A stretch of DNA of 64,000 bases. Source: Novipirellula galeiformis. Its GTDB lineage: Bacteria > Planctomycetota > Planctomycetia > Pirellulales > Pirellulaceae. The notes under the pieces were generated by a model, which saw only the letters and a list, made by a program, of their open reading frames with translations, was not told the origin of the DNA and did not search any database. A program made the position numbers and the translations under genes. This document shows, piece after piece, positions 1-9,700 of the stretch. Location of the stretch: positions 310,001 to 374,000 of the forward strand of contig NZ_SJPT01000002.1 in NCBI RefSeq assembly GCF_007860095.1, in the 5' to 3' direction. Within the stretch, counting starts at the first letter, position 1, and each line of letters starts with the position of its first letter.

Positions 1-673
1 ACGACCCGCGTACGATCAACGCAAACCGTTCGTCCGCTTCGAGGGTTCGCAGATCCGCGAGTTGTCGCAGTCGTTGTTCGCCGCGGCGTGCCACATAGAG
101 TAAGCCGACCAAGGCGAGCATCAGCGCGTGGCCGCCGATCAAGGCCCAAACGGCTTCGCGTCGCTCTCGCTCGGCCGCGATTCGTTTGCCAGCCAAATAG
201 TCCTGATTTGCTAATCGGATCGCCTCGAGTCTCGCTCGCAATTGAGTCGCCCGATCGCGCAGTCGAGTCTTGTCGCTGACACTCAACGAGGTTGCATTGG
301 AGGCGTGTGGACGAATCTCGCTGAGATAGATCTGACATTCCTTCAAGATCGGCTCGAGCGGATCGGCCAACGTGACACCGTCAAGCACCTCGAGCAACTG
401 CTCGCAGCGAGCGATCGCTTCGACGAGCTCGCGATGGTCTTGTTCGTCACCCCCGAGTGTCAGTGCTCGCAGCCGAGAAGCAGCCGTTCCGAGCGAAAAA
501 CGTAGACTCGAAAGTCGCCCGATTTGTTCTTCGGTGTTGACAATCTCGCGGTGCGAATTCGGCAAGTCGTCGAGCGCCCGAAACGCGATCAAACATGATA
601 TCAAAATCGTCAACACGGTCACGATCACGGCGATCGCAAAACCGTTTGTGCGTAGCCAACGGGTCAAAGGCAA
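1..673 (-). CDS. Membrane sensor protein, N-terminal part (runs off left edge)
   Basis: An open minus-strand frame runs from about 673 to the window edge. It has an N-terminal membrane helix (FAIAVIVTVLTILISCLI), a helical extracytoplasmic stretch of about 140 residues, a second membrane helix (HALMLALVGLLYVA) and then a basic linker leading into ERFALIVRGS, the usual opening of a PAS domain. This layout is that of a sensor histidine kinase or diguanylate cyclase with a CHASE3/four-helix sensing domain. The output domain lies outside the window, so the enzymatic class cannot be told. No ATG fits: a stop codon lies 12 codons upstream of the TTG at 671-673, which I take as the start, and a nearby alternative is possible. 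Confidence 0.7.
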   Translation of the reverse strand, partial: MPLTRWLRTNGFAIAVIVTVLTILISCLIAFRALDDLPNSHREIVNTEEQIGRLSSLRFSLGTAASRLRALTLGGDEQDHRELVEAIARCEQLLEVLDGVTLADPLEPILKECQIYLSEIRPHASNATSLSVSDKTRLRDRATQLRARLEAIRLANQDYLAGKRIAAERERREAVWALIGGHALMLALVGLLYVARRGEQRLRQLADLRTLEADERFALIVRGS

Positions 674-992
674 CTCTCGAATGGAAATGGGGGAAACGAG
701 GGAGACTTGCTACAGATCGATTCTCGGCCGAGGGGCTGAGATTCTATCACGGCGATTTAGACTTCGTCGATTCGATATTCAACAAGATTCCTCTTTCAGC
801 GAAGTGCGAGGCCGGTAGAGGCGAGACGCCCTTCCTCCCTTCCTTCCATTGCCGACACGGCACAGCGAAATTTTAAGTATTCCGCAGACAGGCACACCGT
901 TTGCGATGCATTTGAGAGCAATCCGATTTTTGTCGACGCTCACCCACCGGCGTCCCCCCCACGGCCGTCATTTATCAAGTTTGATTCATTTC
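674..992. other. Intergenic, divergent spacer
   Basis: This separates the leftward sensor gene from the rightward hypothetical gene. I see no RNA gene, terminator or convincing promoter in it. Confidence 0.5.
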
Positions 993-1400
993 ATGAACGA
1001 TCGGGAAGCATTCCAAGACGCACTTCATCATGCGAAATCGACGTGGGTTGGTTGCCAATGGTGGACGCAATTTGGCAGTGCAGGCTTGAATCTTGCGGGT
1101 TTACGTAGCCGCCAGGCCGCGTTGGCGGCAAAAGCGACGCGAGGTGAGGAGTCCCAATGCTGGTGCGAAGCGGCGATTTGGCTTATCCAAATCGAACGTG
1201 ATGCCGCACTTGCCGCCGAACTAGCTCAACAGGCCTTTCGTGCCGCGGAATTGGGCAACAACGAGACCGCCCGCCAATTGTTAAATGACGCCGTGGAATT
1301 AGAACGCAAGTACCGTGAGCCGACTGTCTATCCCCACGTTCAACAAATTTATCAACTAGCGAACCCCGTTCCTGAAAGTCTATCCTTAAGGGGCAATTGA
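993..1400 (+). CDS. Hypothetical protein with paired helices
   Basis: This 135-residue protein is not recognised. It is alpha-helical, with Trp and Ala/Glu-rich segments (AALAAELAQQAFRAAELGNNE) that could form TPR-like helix pairs, and it has no signal peptide or membrane segment. The frame is open further upstream to 849, but that extension is Arg/Pro/His-rich and lacks protein character, so I chose the ATG at 993 (MNDREAF). No clear ribosome binding site is seen. It stands alone between the sensor gene and mgtE. Confidence 0.6.
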   Translation: MNDREAFQDALHHAKSTWVGCQWWTQFGSAGLNLAGLRSRQAALAAKATRGEESQCWCEAAIWLIQIERDAALAAELAQQAFRAAELGNNETARQLLNDAVELERKYREPTVYPHVQQIYQLANPVPESLSLRGN

Positions 1401-1872
1401 TTTTCCATTGGCATGGAAAACTTCTTGCCAACGATCGCGGCGGCCGGTGGTTTCGGTATGCGTCAAAATCGGTCACACTTTTCCTAGAGATCGCTCTGGT
1501 TGCTCCCGTTCGAGCTGACGCCGCAATGCCGAAGACATTGGCATGCCAAAGGCATGGGGATGCCAAAGGCATGGGGATTCCCAAGTCACGGGCATTCGCG
1601 ACTTCGAGTGAAGTGGTTGGGCAATCTCGCCGAGATTTCTCAGTGGGGGCGGGTCGAGGTTTGGCAAACGGGGTCGGTTTTCCAGTGCAGACAGGGACGA
1701 AACGGAGACAGGGGCGAAACTTCGGGCCGGAGTCCCCGTGTTATTCGTGGCGTGGATATTTTGAGTCTCGGACGTCCCGTACCCAGTGACATGTCCGTCC
1801 CCCCGGGCTGCTCGAATTTGATTTCACCTTCATTTACATTCCATCCATTCACCATCCACGAAAGAGTCGTCG
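1401..1872. other. Intergenic region upstream of mgtE
   Basis: About 470 bp without a credible gene. Open frames here lack protein-like composition. It holds the 17-bp direct repeat listed separately. A magnesium riboswitch was looked for by eye and not recognised. Confidence 0.5.
1544..1577. repeat. 17-bp direct repeat, two copies
   Basis: TGCCAAAGGCATGGGGA occurs twice back to back (1544-1560, 1561-1577). Each copy contains the small palindrome TGCC...GGCA. Confidence 0.8.
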
Positions 1873-3264
1873 ATGCCTAGCTCTGATGCCCCTACTTCGA
1901 ACGTCGCAATTGCAGAGGATCGTCCCTGGGAAGAATTGCTTCGTTTGGCCCAAGAGGGCACCAGCGTTGAGCTCGAAGACTATGTGTCCCAGCTTTCGAC
2001 CGCGGATCAATGTTTGGCGTTGAGCCGGCTCGATGAAGCGGAAGAGACGCAGGTGCTCGAAGCCTTAAAGGCCGAGGACGCCGCCGAGCTGATCAGCCAC
2101 TTGCCGGAGGTGGAGGCAGCACGAATGTTGGGGCTGCTCGATACGTCGACCGCCGCTGCCATCGTCCAAGAAATGCCGAGCGACGAGCAAGCCGACGTGC
2201 TCGGTGACCTTAGCGACGCTCAAGCCGAAGCGATCTTGGATGAGTTGCCTCGCGAGGAGGCCGCAGCGGTTCGCGAACTATCGTCCTATGACGATGACGA
2301 AGCGGGCGGAATGATGGTTCGCGAGATGCTTCGTTTCAGCGACCAGATGTCGGTTCGCGACGTGATTCAAGACCTCAGCGATCACGGCGAAGACTACAGC
2401 GATTTTGATGTTCGCTATGCCTACGTGTGCGACTCCGACGATCGGCTTGTCGGCGTGCTGCCAATGCAGAATCTGTTATTTGTCAAACGCGCTGAACGCC
2501 TCGCCGACCTGATGATCGTCAATCCGATTTCAGTGCAAGCGAAGGCCTCGTTGGATGATTTAGTCGAGTTATTTGACGCTCACAACTACCTTGCCGTCCC
2601 GGTGGTCGATGAAGAGGGGAAGCTGCAGGGGATCGTTCATCGCGAGGCGGTCGATTACGAAGAAACTCGCGCCATCGAAAGCGATTACCTGAAAAGCCAA
2701 GGGATCGTTGGCGGCGAAGAACTGCGAACGATGCCGCTCTGGTTGCGAGCGAAGCGACGTTTGAGCTGGTTGAGTATCAATGTGTTTTTGAACATCGGTG
2801 CGGCCGCGGTGATCGCCTACTTTCAAGATACCTTGCAAGCCGTGATCGCGTTGGCCGTGTTCTTGCCGATCATTAGTGACATGAGTGGTTGCAGCGGGAA
2901 TCAAGCGGTCGCGGTGAGTATGCGAGAACTTTCCCTCGGTTTGGTCCGACCCACCGAAATGTTGCGTGTTTGGTGGCAGGAAGTTTCGGTTGGCTTGATC
3001 AATGGGGCGGCACTTGGCTTGCTTGTCGCGATTCTTGCCGTTCTCTTCAATGGCAATCCCTACCTTGGTATCGTGGTAGGGATCGCGCTGTTCACAAACA
3101 CCATCATCGCGGTGTCGATCGGCGGCGTGGTGCCCTTGCTGTTGAAGCGGTTTGGCTTTGATCCCGCCGTGGCGAGCGGCCCGCTGCTAACGACCGTCAC
3201 CGACATGTGCGGGTTCTTTCTCGTGCTGGGGCTCGCCACGATGATGCTTTCTAAACTCATTTGA
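1873..3264 (+). CDS. mgtE: Magnesium transporter MgtE
   Basis: 463 residues, the usual length. MgtE is a homodimeric inner-membrane Mg2+ channel gated by cytosolic Mg2+. The N-terminal superhelical domain (about 15-140, with repeated LPxEEAA-type segments) is followed by two CBS domains (about 145-270, including DYSDFDVRYAYV and HNYLAVPVVDEEGKLQG), a linker helix and five membrane helices (from about 295). The pore signature TTVTDMCGFF is present, with Asp444 in the position of the ion-binding aspartate of the last helix. The acidic N-terminal half is as expected for the Mg2+-sensing surface. Single gene; the next gene starts 59 bp downstream on the same strand. Confidence 0.95.
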   Translation: MPSSDAPTSNVAIAEDRPWEELLRLAQEGTSVELEDYVSQLSTADQCLALSRLDEAEETQVLEALKAEDAAELISHLPEVEAARMLGLLDTSTAAAIVQEMPSDEQADVLGDLSDAQAEAILDELPREEAAAVRELSSYDDDEAGGMMVREMLRFSDQMSVRDVIQDLSDHGEDYSDFDVRYAYVCDSDDRLVGVLPMQNLLFVKRAERLADLMIVNPISVQAKASLDDLVELFDAHNYLAVPVVDEEGKLQGIVHREAVDYEETRAIESDYLKSQGIVGGEELRTMPLWLRAKRRLSWLSINVFLNIGAAAVIAYFQDTLQAVIALAVFLPIISDMSGCSGNQAVAVSMRELSLGLVRPTEMLRVWWQEVSVGLINGAALGLLVAILAVLFNGNPYLGIVVGIALFTNTIIAVSIGGVVPLLLKRFGFDPAVASGPLLTTVTDMCGFFLVLGLATMMLSKLI

Positions 3265-3323
3265 TTCCGACCCGCGCAGCGTGTCTTCGCTGGCGCTCAT
3301 CGAAAACCTAAAGGACCGATCCG

Positions 3324-4883
3324 ATGGAACCGCTTGATCTGGCTGAGTTTGAATGGAAAATTGTGGTTCGTCCGTTGACCCTCGATGATTATGACGCCCT
3401 CGTTGCAATGGCGCGGCGCTGCTTTCCCGACATGGAACCATGGGGCCGAGACCAAATTGAAAGCCAGTTGTCGCTTTTTCCCGAAGGACAAATCTGTGTG
3501 GAAATCGACGGGAAATTGGCCGCCTCTTCATCAAGTTTGATTTTGGAGTACGACCCTGCACTGGAGTGGCATAATTGGAAAGCGATCGCCGACGGAGGGT
3601 ACATCCGCAATCATAAACCCAAAGGCGACACGCTGTATGGGATCGAGATCATGGTCGATCCCGAATTCCGCGGGATGAAGTTGTCGCGGCGACTCTACGA
3701 CGCGCGGAAAGAATTGTGCCGCCAAAAGAATCTGTCGCAAATCATTATCGGCGGCCGAATCCCCGGCTACCACAAACACGCCGACAAATTGACCGCACGC
3801 CAGTACATCGATTCGGTGGTCGAAAAAGAGAACTACGATCCCGTGTTGACGGCCCAGCTTTCCAATGGGTTCATCGTGCGTGGATTGACGCCCAACTATT
3901 TGCCTTCGGATACCGAATCGTGTGGCTTCGCGACCCACGCCATTTGGAGCAACATCGAGTACGTGCCGGGGGCCAAACGTCGCTTCCACCACGTCGTCGA
4001 ACCGATCCGAGTTTGTGTCGTTCAGTATCAATTGCGAGCGATCAGCGGATTTGACGAGTTTGCTCAGCAGTGCGAGTTCTTTCTCGATACCGCATCGGAT
4101 TACAAGTGCGACTTTGTGCTGTTCCCCGAATTGTTCACAACCCAATTGCTCTCGTGTGTCGCATCGAGCCGACCTGGACAAGCGGCTCGTCAATTGGCCG
4201 ACTTCACCCCTCAGTACCTCGATCTATTTACCGCGTTGTCCGTCAAGTACGACATCAACGTCATTGGTGGGTCCCAGTTCGTGATCGAAAATGGAACGCT
4301 CTACAACATCGCCTATCTGTTTCGGCGAGATGGTTCGATTGGCAAACAATACAAGATTCATATCACCCCTAGCGAACGAAAGTGGTGGGGCGTCAATCCT
4401 GGGAAATCGGTCGAGGTGTTTGAGACCGATTGCGGTCCGATCGCGATCCAGATCTGTTACGACATCGAATTCCCTGAGTTGACACGAATTGCGACTCAGA
4501 AAGGGGCCCAAATCATTTTTGTTCCCTACAACACCGACACGCGACATGGTTATTTGAGGGTGCGTTATTGTGCCCAAGCACGCTGTATCGAAAACCACCT
4601 CTACGTCGCTATCTCAGGCTGTACAGGAAACTTGCCGTTTGTCGAGAACTCGGACATCCATTACGCACAATCGGGGATCTTTACCCCCGCCGACGTGGAG
4701 TTCTCGCGTGATGGGATTGCGGCGGAATGCAATCCCAATGTCGAAACCGTGATCATTCACGACTTAGATTTCGAGCAACTTCGTCGCCACCGCGATGTCG
4801 GCTCCGTGCAAAATTGGCACGACCGTAAACGCGACCTCTACCGAGTCGTTTACCAAGAGGACGGCAGATCGCACGAGGTCTAA
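3324..4883 (+). CDS. GNAT acetyltransferase fused to carbon-nitrogen hydrolase
   Basis: 519 residues in two domains. Residues about 10-220 form a GNAT fold ([19 protein letters not shown] at the start; acetyl-CoA region [20 protein letters not shown]). Residues about 230-510 form a nitrilase-superfamily amidase with the Glu-Lys-Cys triad visible in [22 protein letters not shown] and [11 protein letters not shown]. The fusion is a known bifunctional family whose substrate is not established; an N-acylated small molecule is plausible because one half acylates and the other cleaves amides. No signal peptide, so cytoplasmic. The ATG at 3324 is preceded by AAAGGA. It is convergent with csrA. Confidence 0.92.
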   Translation: MEPLDLAEFEWKIVVRPLTLDDYDALVAMARRCFPDMEPWGRDQIESQLSLFPEGQICVEIDGKLAASSSSLILEYDPALEWHNWKAIADGGYIRNHKPKGDTLYGIEIMVDPEFRGMKLSRRLYDARKELCRQKNLSQIIIGGRIPGYHKHADKLTARQYIDSVVEKENYDPVLTAQLSNGFIVRGLTPNYLPSDTESCGFATHAIWSNIEYVPGAKRRFHHVVEPIRVCVVQYQLRAISGFDEFAQQCEFFLDTASDYKCDFVLFPELFTTQLLSCVASSRPGQAARQLADFTPQYLDLFTALSVKYDINVIGGSQFVIENGTLYNIAYLFRRDGSIGKQYKIHITPSERKWWGVNPGKSVEVFETDCGPIAIQICYDIEFPELTRIATQKGAQIIFVPYNTDTRHGYLRVRYCAQARCIENHLYVAISGCTGNLPFVENSDIHYAQSGIFTPADVEFSRDGIAAECNPNVETVIIHDLDFEQLRRHRDVGSVQNWHDRKRDLYRVVYQEDGRSHEV

Positions 4884-4906
4884 GCTCGCCCTCGGGGCGA
4901 TTGTGA

Positions 4907-5143
4907 TTACAGCGACAAAGTAAGCGACTGCGAGTTCTCCGTCGACACTTCCGTTGCCAACGCGACCACTTGGACCGGCGCAGGATCGCTGTTGAGGAGG
5001 CCCAATTCACCACGGCGAATGGCAACTTCACGGGGGGCCGTGATTCCAATTTGCACCCGCCCACCGCTCAGACGGGTGATCGTCAGCGTTACGTCCGATC
5101 CGATTTGAACGGATTCACCTACCTTGCGACTGAGTACTAACAT
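4907..5143 (-). CDS. csrA: Carbon storage regulator CsrA
   Basis: 78 residues. The family opening MLVLSRKVGES and the beta-strand core (VTLTITRLSGGRVQIGITAP, REVAIRRGEL) are intact. CsrA is a dimeric RNA-binding protein that blocks or stabilises mRNAs at GGA motifs. The C-terminal tail (about 25 residues) is longer than the E. coli protein's, as in many planctomycetes. An AAGGAT ribosome binding site precedes the ATG by 8 bases. No flagellar or fliW neighbour is present. Confidence 0.95.
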   Translation of the reverse strand: MLVLSRKVGESVQIGSDVTLTITRLSGGRVQIGITAPREVAIRRGELGLLNSDPAPVQVVALATEVSTENSQSLTLSL

Positions 5144-5822
5144 GATTCGATCCTTGAATGGTTTTAGAGCAGAGTCTCATTTCAACTTGTTGGAATGGCC
5201 TGCGGAGCAACCGCCGGACCAACCCAGTCATGAAACTCGCAAAATTCTCTAATCTTGCCATTTTTTCTCACGCCGCTCTTGCCGCCTCTGCGCCTACGGC
5301 GGGACGTTTCGACTGCGAGGGAATCCACCTTTGCCCCCCTAAAAGAGCGTGAAATCAAGGCAGGCGGGCAAGATTGGCAGAAGGGGACTGCAAACGCCAA
5401 GGGGAACCAGATCGCCCGCGAACTAGGGTGCCACTTGCCCGTCGGATCCTCTTGCTAAATTTGGATCCGCAACCCCATCCCGTGTGTTTTCGCCGAACTC
5501 ATTGCCCCGGTCCGTTCCACCGCGACCAGGTTCTTTCCAATGTGATCGTGCCATGGAAAGAAAGTTTCCAAATGGGCGAGTTGCTTTCGGAGGGGAACTG
5601 CGCTCTAAGGGCGACGACCGCAATCGTGCGATGGACGGCTTATTGGGGGCACGACCGAGCGGACGGATTACGTTTTTTCATGCCCGCTTGGGATCGCGCG
5701 AACGCCACAGCAGGCCTGGTCGGGGATCGGTGACTTGACCCCCACGGTGTCGTGGAGCAACAAGATCGCAAAAGGTCGAAGTCACCCCTGACCTGGGGCT
5801 AGGCGGTCTCGTTTATTGTCTC
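5144..5822. other. Intergenic region, no recognised gene
   Basis: Several short open frames exist on both strands (for example around 5374-5733), but their composition is Arg/Pro-rich and inconsistent with the flanking genes. I see no RNA gene. Confidence 0.45.
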
Positions 5823-5918
5823 GTTCTCGAACTGAAGCACTCGTGCTCGTACTCAGGCGTTAGCCGGTACTCCTACTCGTACTCGTACTCGTACTCGTAC
5901 TCCTACTCGAAACCGCCG
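5823..5918. repeat. Repeat unit with (TACTCG)7 microsatellite
   Basis: A unique-looking lead of about 45 bp beginning GTTCTCGAACTGAAG is followed by seven TACTCG/TACTCC hexamers (5868-5909) and then GAAACCGCC. The same lead and trailer recur at 6445-6515 with only three hexamers, so copy number has changed since duplication. Confidence 0.85.
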
Positions 5919-5921
5919 CTG

Positions 5922-6352
5922 ATGTCCAAATCCGTTTTCGACCGCGATCGACTCGACGTCTATTGCTTCTCGATCGTTTACGTCGCTTCCTCGTTCAAAC
6001 TCGCCTCAGACTTTAGCGGGCCTCATCGACACGCACGTGACCAGTGGCTTCGCGCGGCGCAGTCGGTTCCATTGAACATCGCAGAGGGAAACAGAAAACG
6101 CAGATTCAATGATCGGAGTCGATGCTTGGACCTCGTACGGGGATCGGCGTTAGAATGTGCTGCGATTCAGGACGTCCTTGCCGCAAACCGACGGGGTAGA
6201 CACCGAAGATTGTGGTACTGTCGAGACAATGTTGAAGCGAACCGTCTCGATGTTGACTCGCTTGATCGCTCGTTCCGAATCAATCCGCGAGTCGTCAACG
6301 ACTTGCGATGCACTCGACGTGCGCGAGTACCGCGATGCTGAGTACGAGTACG
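5922..6352 (+). pseudogene. Four-helix-bundle (23S rRNA IVS-type) protein, frameshifted
   Basis: From the ATG at 5922 the frame matches the four-helix bundle family: LDVY opening, then QWLRAAQSVPLNIAEGN and RGSALECAAIQDVL. The match then jumps to another frame (DGVDTEDCGTVETMLKR, VSMLTRLIARSESIRESS) from about 6185, so a frameshift lies near 6176-6190. The tail DVREYRDAEYEYG is encoded by GAGTAC hexamers, the complement of the TACTCG run upstream. The gene is therefore flanked by opposed hexamer arrays. The family was first seen in intervening sequences of 23S rRNA genes, but its cellular role is not settled. A sequencing error is an alternative explanation of the frameshift. Confidence 0.8.
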
Positions 6353-6441
6353 GCAGGCCGCGAGAACCATGGCATGCACTGCAGGGCGGCTTGCACGGTT
6401 TCTGCAGTGGAGAGTCTTTCGTCCGTCCGCCGGCGATTTCA
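6266..6441. repeat. Segmental duplication, copy 1
   Basis: About 176 bp that includes the 3' end of the broken four-helix-bundle gene and its flank (from TCGCTCGTTCCGAATCAAT to the CCGGCGATTTCA region). It recurs nearly identically at 6516-6690. Confidence 0.9.
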
Positions 6442-6444
6442 GAC

Positions 6445-6515
6445 GTTCTCGAACTGAAGCACTCGTGCTCGTACTCAGGCGTTAGCCGGTACTCGTACTC
6501 GTACTCGAAACCGCC
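6445..6515. repeat. Second hexamer unit, (TACTCG)3
   Basis: Same lead (GTTCTCGAACTGAAG) and trailer (GAAACCGCC) as 5823-5918, with three perfect TACTCG hexamers at 6490-6507. It joins the two copies of the segmental duplication. Confidence 0.85.
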
Positions 6516-6690
6516 TCGCTCGTTCCGAATCAATCGCGAGTCGTCAGCGACTTGCGATGCACTCGACGTGCGCGAGTACCGCGATGCTGAGTACGACTAC
6601 GGCAGGCCGCGAGAACCATGGCATGCACTGCAGGGCGGCTTGCACGGTTTCTGAATTAGAGAGTCTTTCGTCCGTCCGCCGGTGGTTTCA
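6516..6690. repeat. Segmental duplication, copy 2
   Basis: Copy of 6266-6441 with a few substitutions and a one-base gap. It carries a second, orphan tail of the four-helix-bundle gene (EYRDAEYDYG) without the body of the gene. Confidence 0.9.
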
Positions 6691-6792
6691 ACCGTCGCCA
6701 TGATCGGCGTCATGATCTCAACATCGGGTGAGACCAAGACGCCGGTGAAAATCACGGCGATCGATGGCGATCGCCGTGCGCCCCCGGCTAGC

Positions 6793-9700
6793 TCAGTCGA
6801 GAAGCTGCAACGCATCGTGGATGTCCGCGATCACGGCGTCGATCTGCGATTCCTTTGTTTCACGAAGTTCGGGTAGCGCCCCTTCGCTTTGGGGTGCCAA
6901 TGCCTCGCCCTCTGCACCGGAATGGGACGGCGATTTCGTTTCCAACACAGGGATCGCCTGAGGTTCCCTAGGGGAATCCGATCCGAGGTTGATGTTGGAA
7001 AGAACGACCCCCGGCAACTCCTCTTGTGCACGGTTCGCGGCGTTTCGTGAGAGATAGTTGATGACCTGCAATGCATCGAGAGCACTGACTCGCCCATCCG
7101 CATTGACATCGTAATAGAGTCCGCCCGCGACGACACTTTCGCCATCGGCTTGGCGTGAAAGTTGGTTGACGACTCTCAAGGCATCGAGCGTGGTCGTCTC
7201 GCCGCTACCGTCGACATCGGTCGGCTCGACCAAGTTATTGATGCTAGCCCCGCTCAACGTATTCGCCCCTGCCGATGAACGAACAAAGATTGTTTGGTCC
7301 ACCGGCGAAGCTTCGAAGATCAGTGCGTACGAGGCGTCCGCCGTCAACGAAGCCCTCAGCAAGCCCGCCGCCTCGCTTGCGATTTGGTTCATGTCGCCGT
7401 CATACAACCTGACCCGTGTCGTGGCCGATGCCGTTTCCACAAAGCCGACTAACAACTCGGTATTCTCGGTCGCGGAGAACAACACGGCCGTCGATCGGCT
7501 GCTGGCCACAATCACGTTCGCGCGGTCCATTGGGTTGCGCACGATCGTGTCGCCTTGATCGGCGTCGTTGTCTAAGATCGTGCCGGTGAATGTGCTGCTC
7601 GATCCGAGCTTCGCACCGGTCGGTCGATCCAGAGAAACGGTCACCGTTTCAACCCCCTCGAAAATCGTATCGTCAATCAAATTGATCGTGACGCTGGCGG
7701 TCGTTTCGCCGGGGGCAATCGTGAACGCATTCGAAGCGATGGTGAAATCGCTACCCTGTATCGCGGATCCATACACTCGAAACGGCACCAACACCACGTC
7801 CTCACTCGGCTTGGACAACTTCACGCTCACGGTGATCGCCCCGTCCCCTTCGGAAACCGTCCGGGTGACTTCGGTCAAGTTGACGGTTGGCTTGGATGGC
7901 AGCGGGGAATCGGAATCGACGATCGTGATCGTGTGAGTGATGGAGTCGCCCAGTGTTGCGCCAGTCGGAGTCTGCAGGGTGATGCTTACCGTTTCGTCGG
8001 GGTCTACGGCTTTGTCGTCAATCACATTGACCACGATCGTCCCCGAGGTTCGACCGGCGGCGATCAACAACGGACTCGCGCTGATCGTAAAGTCGTGACC
8101 ATTGCGTGCGGTCCCCGTCGCGACAAAAGGAATCAACACATCGTGATCACTCGGGGATGTCAAAACGACAGCAACTGAGATTGTCCCGTCATCTTCGTTT
8201 ACCGATTGTGCCGTGGTTGAGAAACCGACCGATGGCTGATTTGGCAGTGGCGAATCGTTGTCAAAAATCGAAATGGTTTGAGTTGGATTCTCCCCGAGAT
8301 TCAATCCCTCAGGAGGCAAAATCGTCAACACGATGTTCTCGGTCGGTTCAATCTGATCGTCGTTGACAATCTCGATCGGCAATGCGGCTGTGCTCGATCC
8401 GCGTTCGAAGACCAACATCCGCTGGCTGAGCACATAATCGCTGCCATCGGTCGCGGTGCTGGTGACCGTGATCGGTACCTTGATCACTTCGGGTGCCAAA
8501 ATGCTCAGGGTTGCGGTGACCCAGACGAGAGGATTTGACTCGGACACCATCATTTGTGAGGTGCTGAAGCTAACTTTCGGATAGTCGCCTACGAGATCAT
8601 TGTCAACGATCGTGATCGTGGTCGATGTCACGTCCCCCAGTTCACCCAAATTGGGCGTGCCGAGGGTCACGATCATCGTTTCTTCCTCTTCGGCTAAGTT
8701 GTCTTCAAAAATATGGAGTTTAAAACTCCGCAAGACCTGGCCTGCCGCGAAGCCGACACGGTCCGTCAAACTGGCATAGTCTTTGAGCGTGGTGGCCGTC
8801 CCGGTGATCGTGAAAGGGACTTCGACAAAGGTCTCCGTCGGCTCCGACAAACTGACCGTCACGATCACGACTTTGTTGCCTTCTTCGACGCGGATCGCCG
8901 AGTTGACGATGTTGATTTTCGGGGGTGGTGCCTTGTCGTCATCACTGATCGTCAACGTCTTCGTGGGGATTTCTCCCAAGAGTGCTCCCGTCGGTGTGCC
9001 CAGGGTCACGATGACGGTTTCGTTGCCTTCGATGGCGGTGTCATCAATCACGTTGACAATGATGCTGGCCGAAATTTGTCCGGCGGCAAATGTGATCTGA
9101 TTCGGGGAAATCGTGAAATCGGTGTTCGGCGTAGCCGTCCCGCTAACCGTCAGCGGAACCGTGATTGGCGCGTCGCTGGCCGCCGAGAGAAAAACGTCCA
9201 AGGATACCGAACCGACGCTTTCCCCCACCGTCAATGCCGCGGTGCGGAAGCTGACCGTCGGCGGAGGTGTCTGGTCATTGTCGATGATCGTTAACACTTG
9301 ACGGTTGGGCGAACCGAGCTTTGCGTTGGTCGGTGGGTCAAGTCTGACGATCACCGTTTCGTTGTTCTCTAACTGAAAATCATCGGTCACCGCGATCTCT
9401 AGCGTGGCCGTGGTTTGCCCCGACGGGATCATGATCATATCTGGCGTGATCACAAAGTCGGTATCGCGCGTCGCACTCCCCGATACGGTATAGGGAATCG
9501 TGACATCGAATTCACTGGCCGAAGAAAGGGTCACCGTCATATTCACGGTGCCCGCGTTCTCTTGGACCGTTGGGGATTCTAAAGAGAGCACCGCAGTGGG
9601 AGTCCCATCGTCGTTGTCAACGATGTGCAGGGTGTGAACCACGTCGGCCCCCAGTCGAGCGCCGATCGGTGTCGAGAGGGTTACGACAATCGTCTCGGCC

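Noticed and set aside
849-992. N-terminal extension of the hypothetical gene at 993
   Set aside because: The added 48 residues are Arg/His/Pro-rich and an internal ATG begins the protein-like part.
1401-1872. Magnesium riboswitch before mgtE
   Set aside because: No conserved M-box or ykkC-like elements could be found by eye; the region is mostly unstructured apart from a 17-bp direct repeat.
1397-1880. Overlapping plus-strand frames between 1397 and 1880
   Set aside because: Two frames overlap each other, both with random-looking composition and no start signal; they run across a direct repeat.
6157-6654. A 165-codon plus-strand gene
   Set aside because: Its first third is the frameshifted tail of the four-helix-bundle gene and the rest is the segmental duplication and hexamers.
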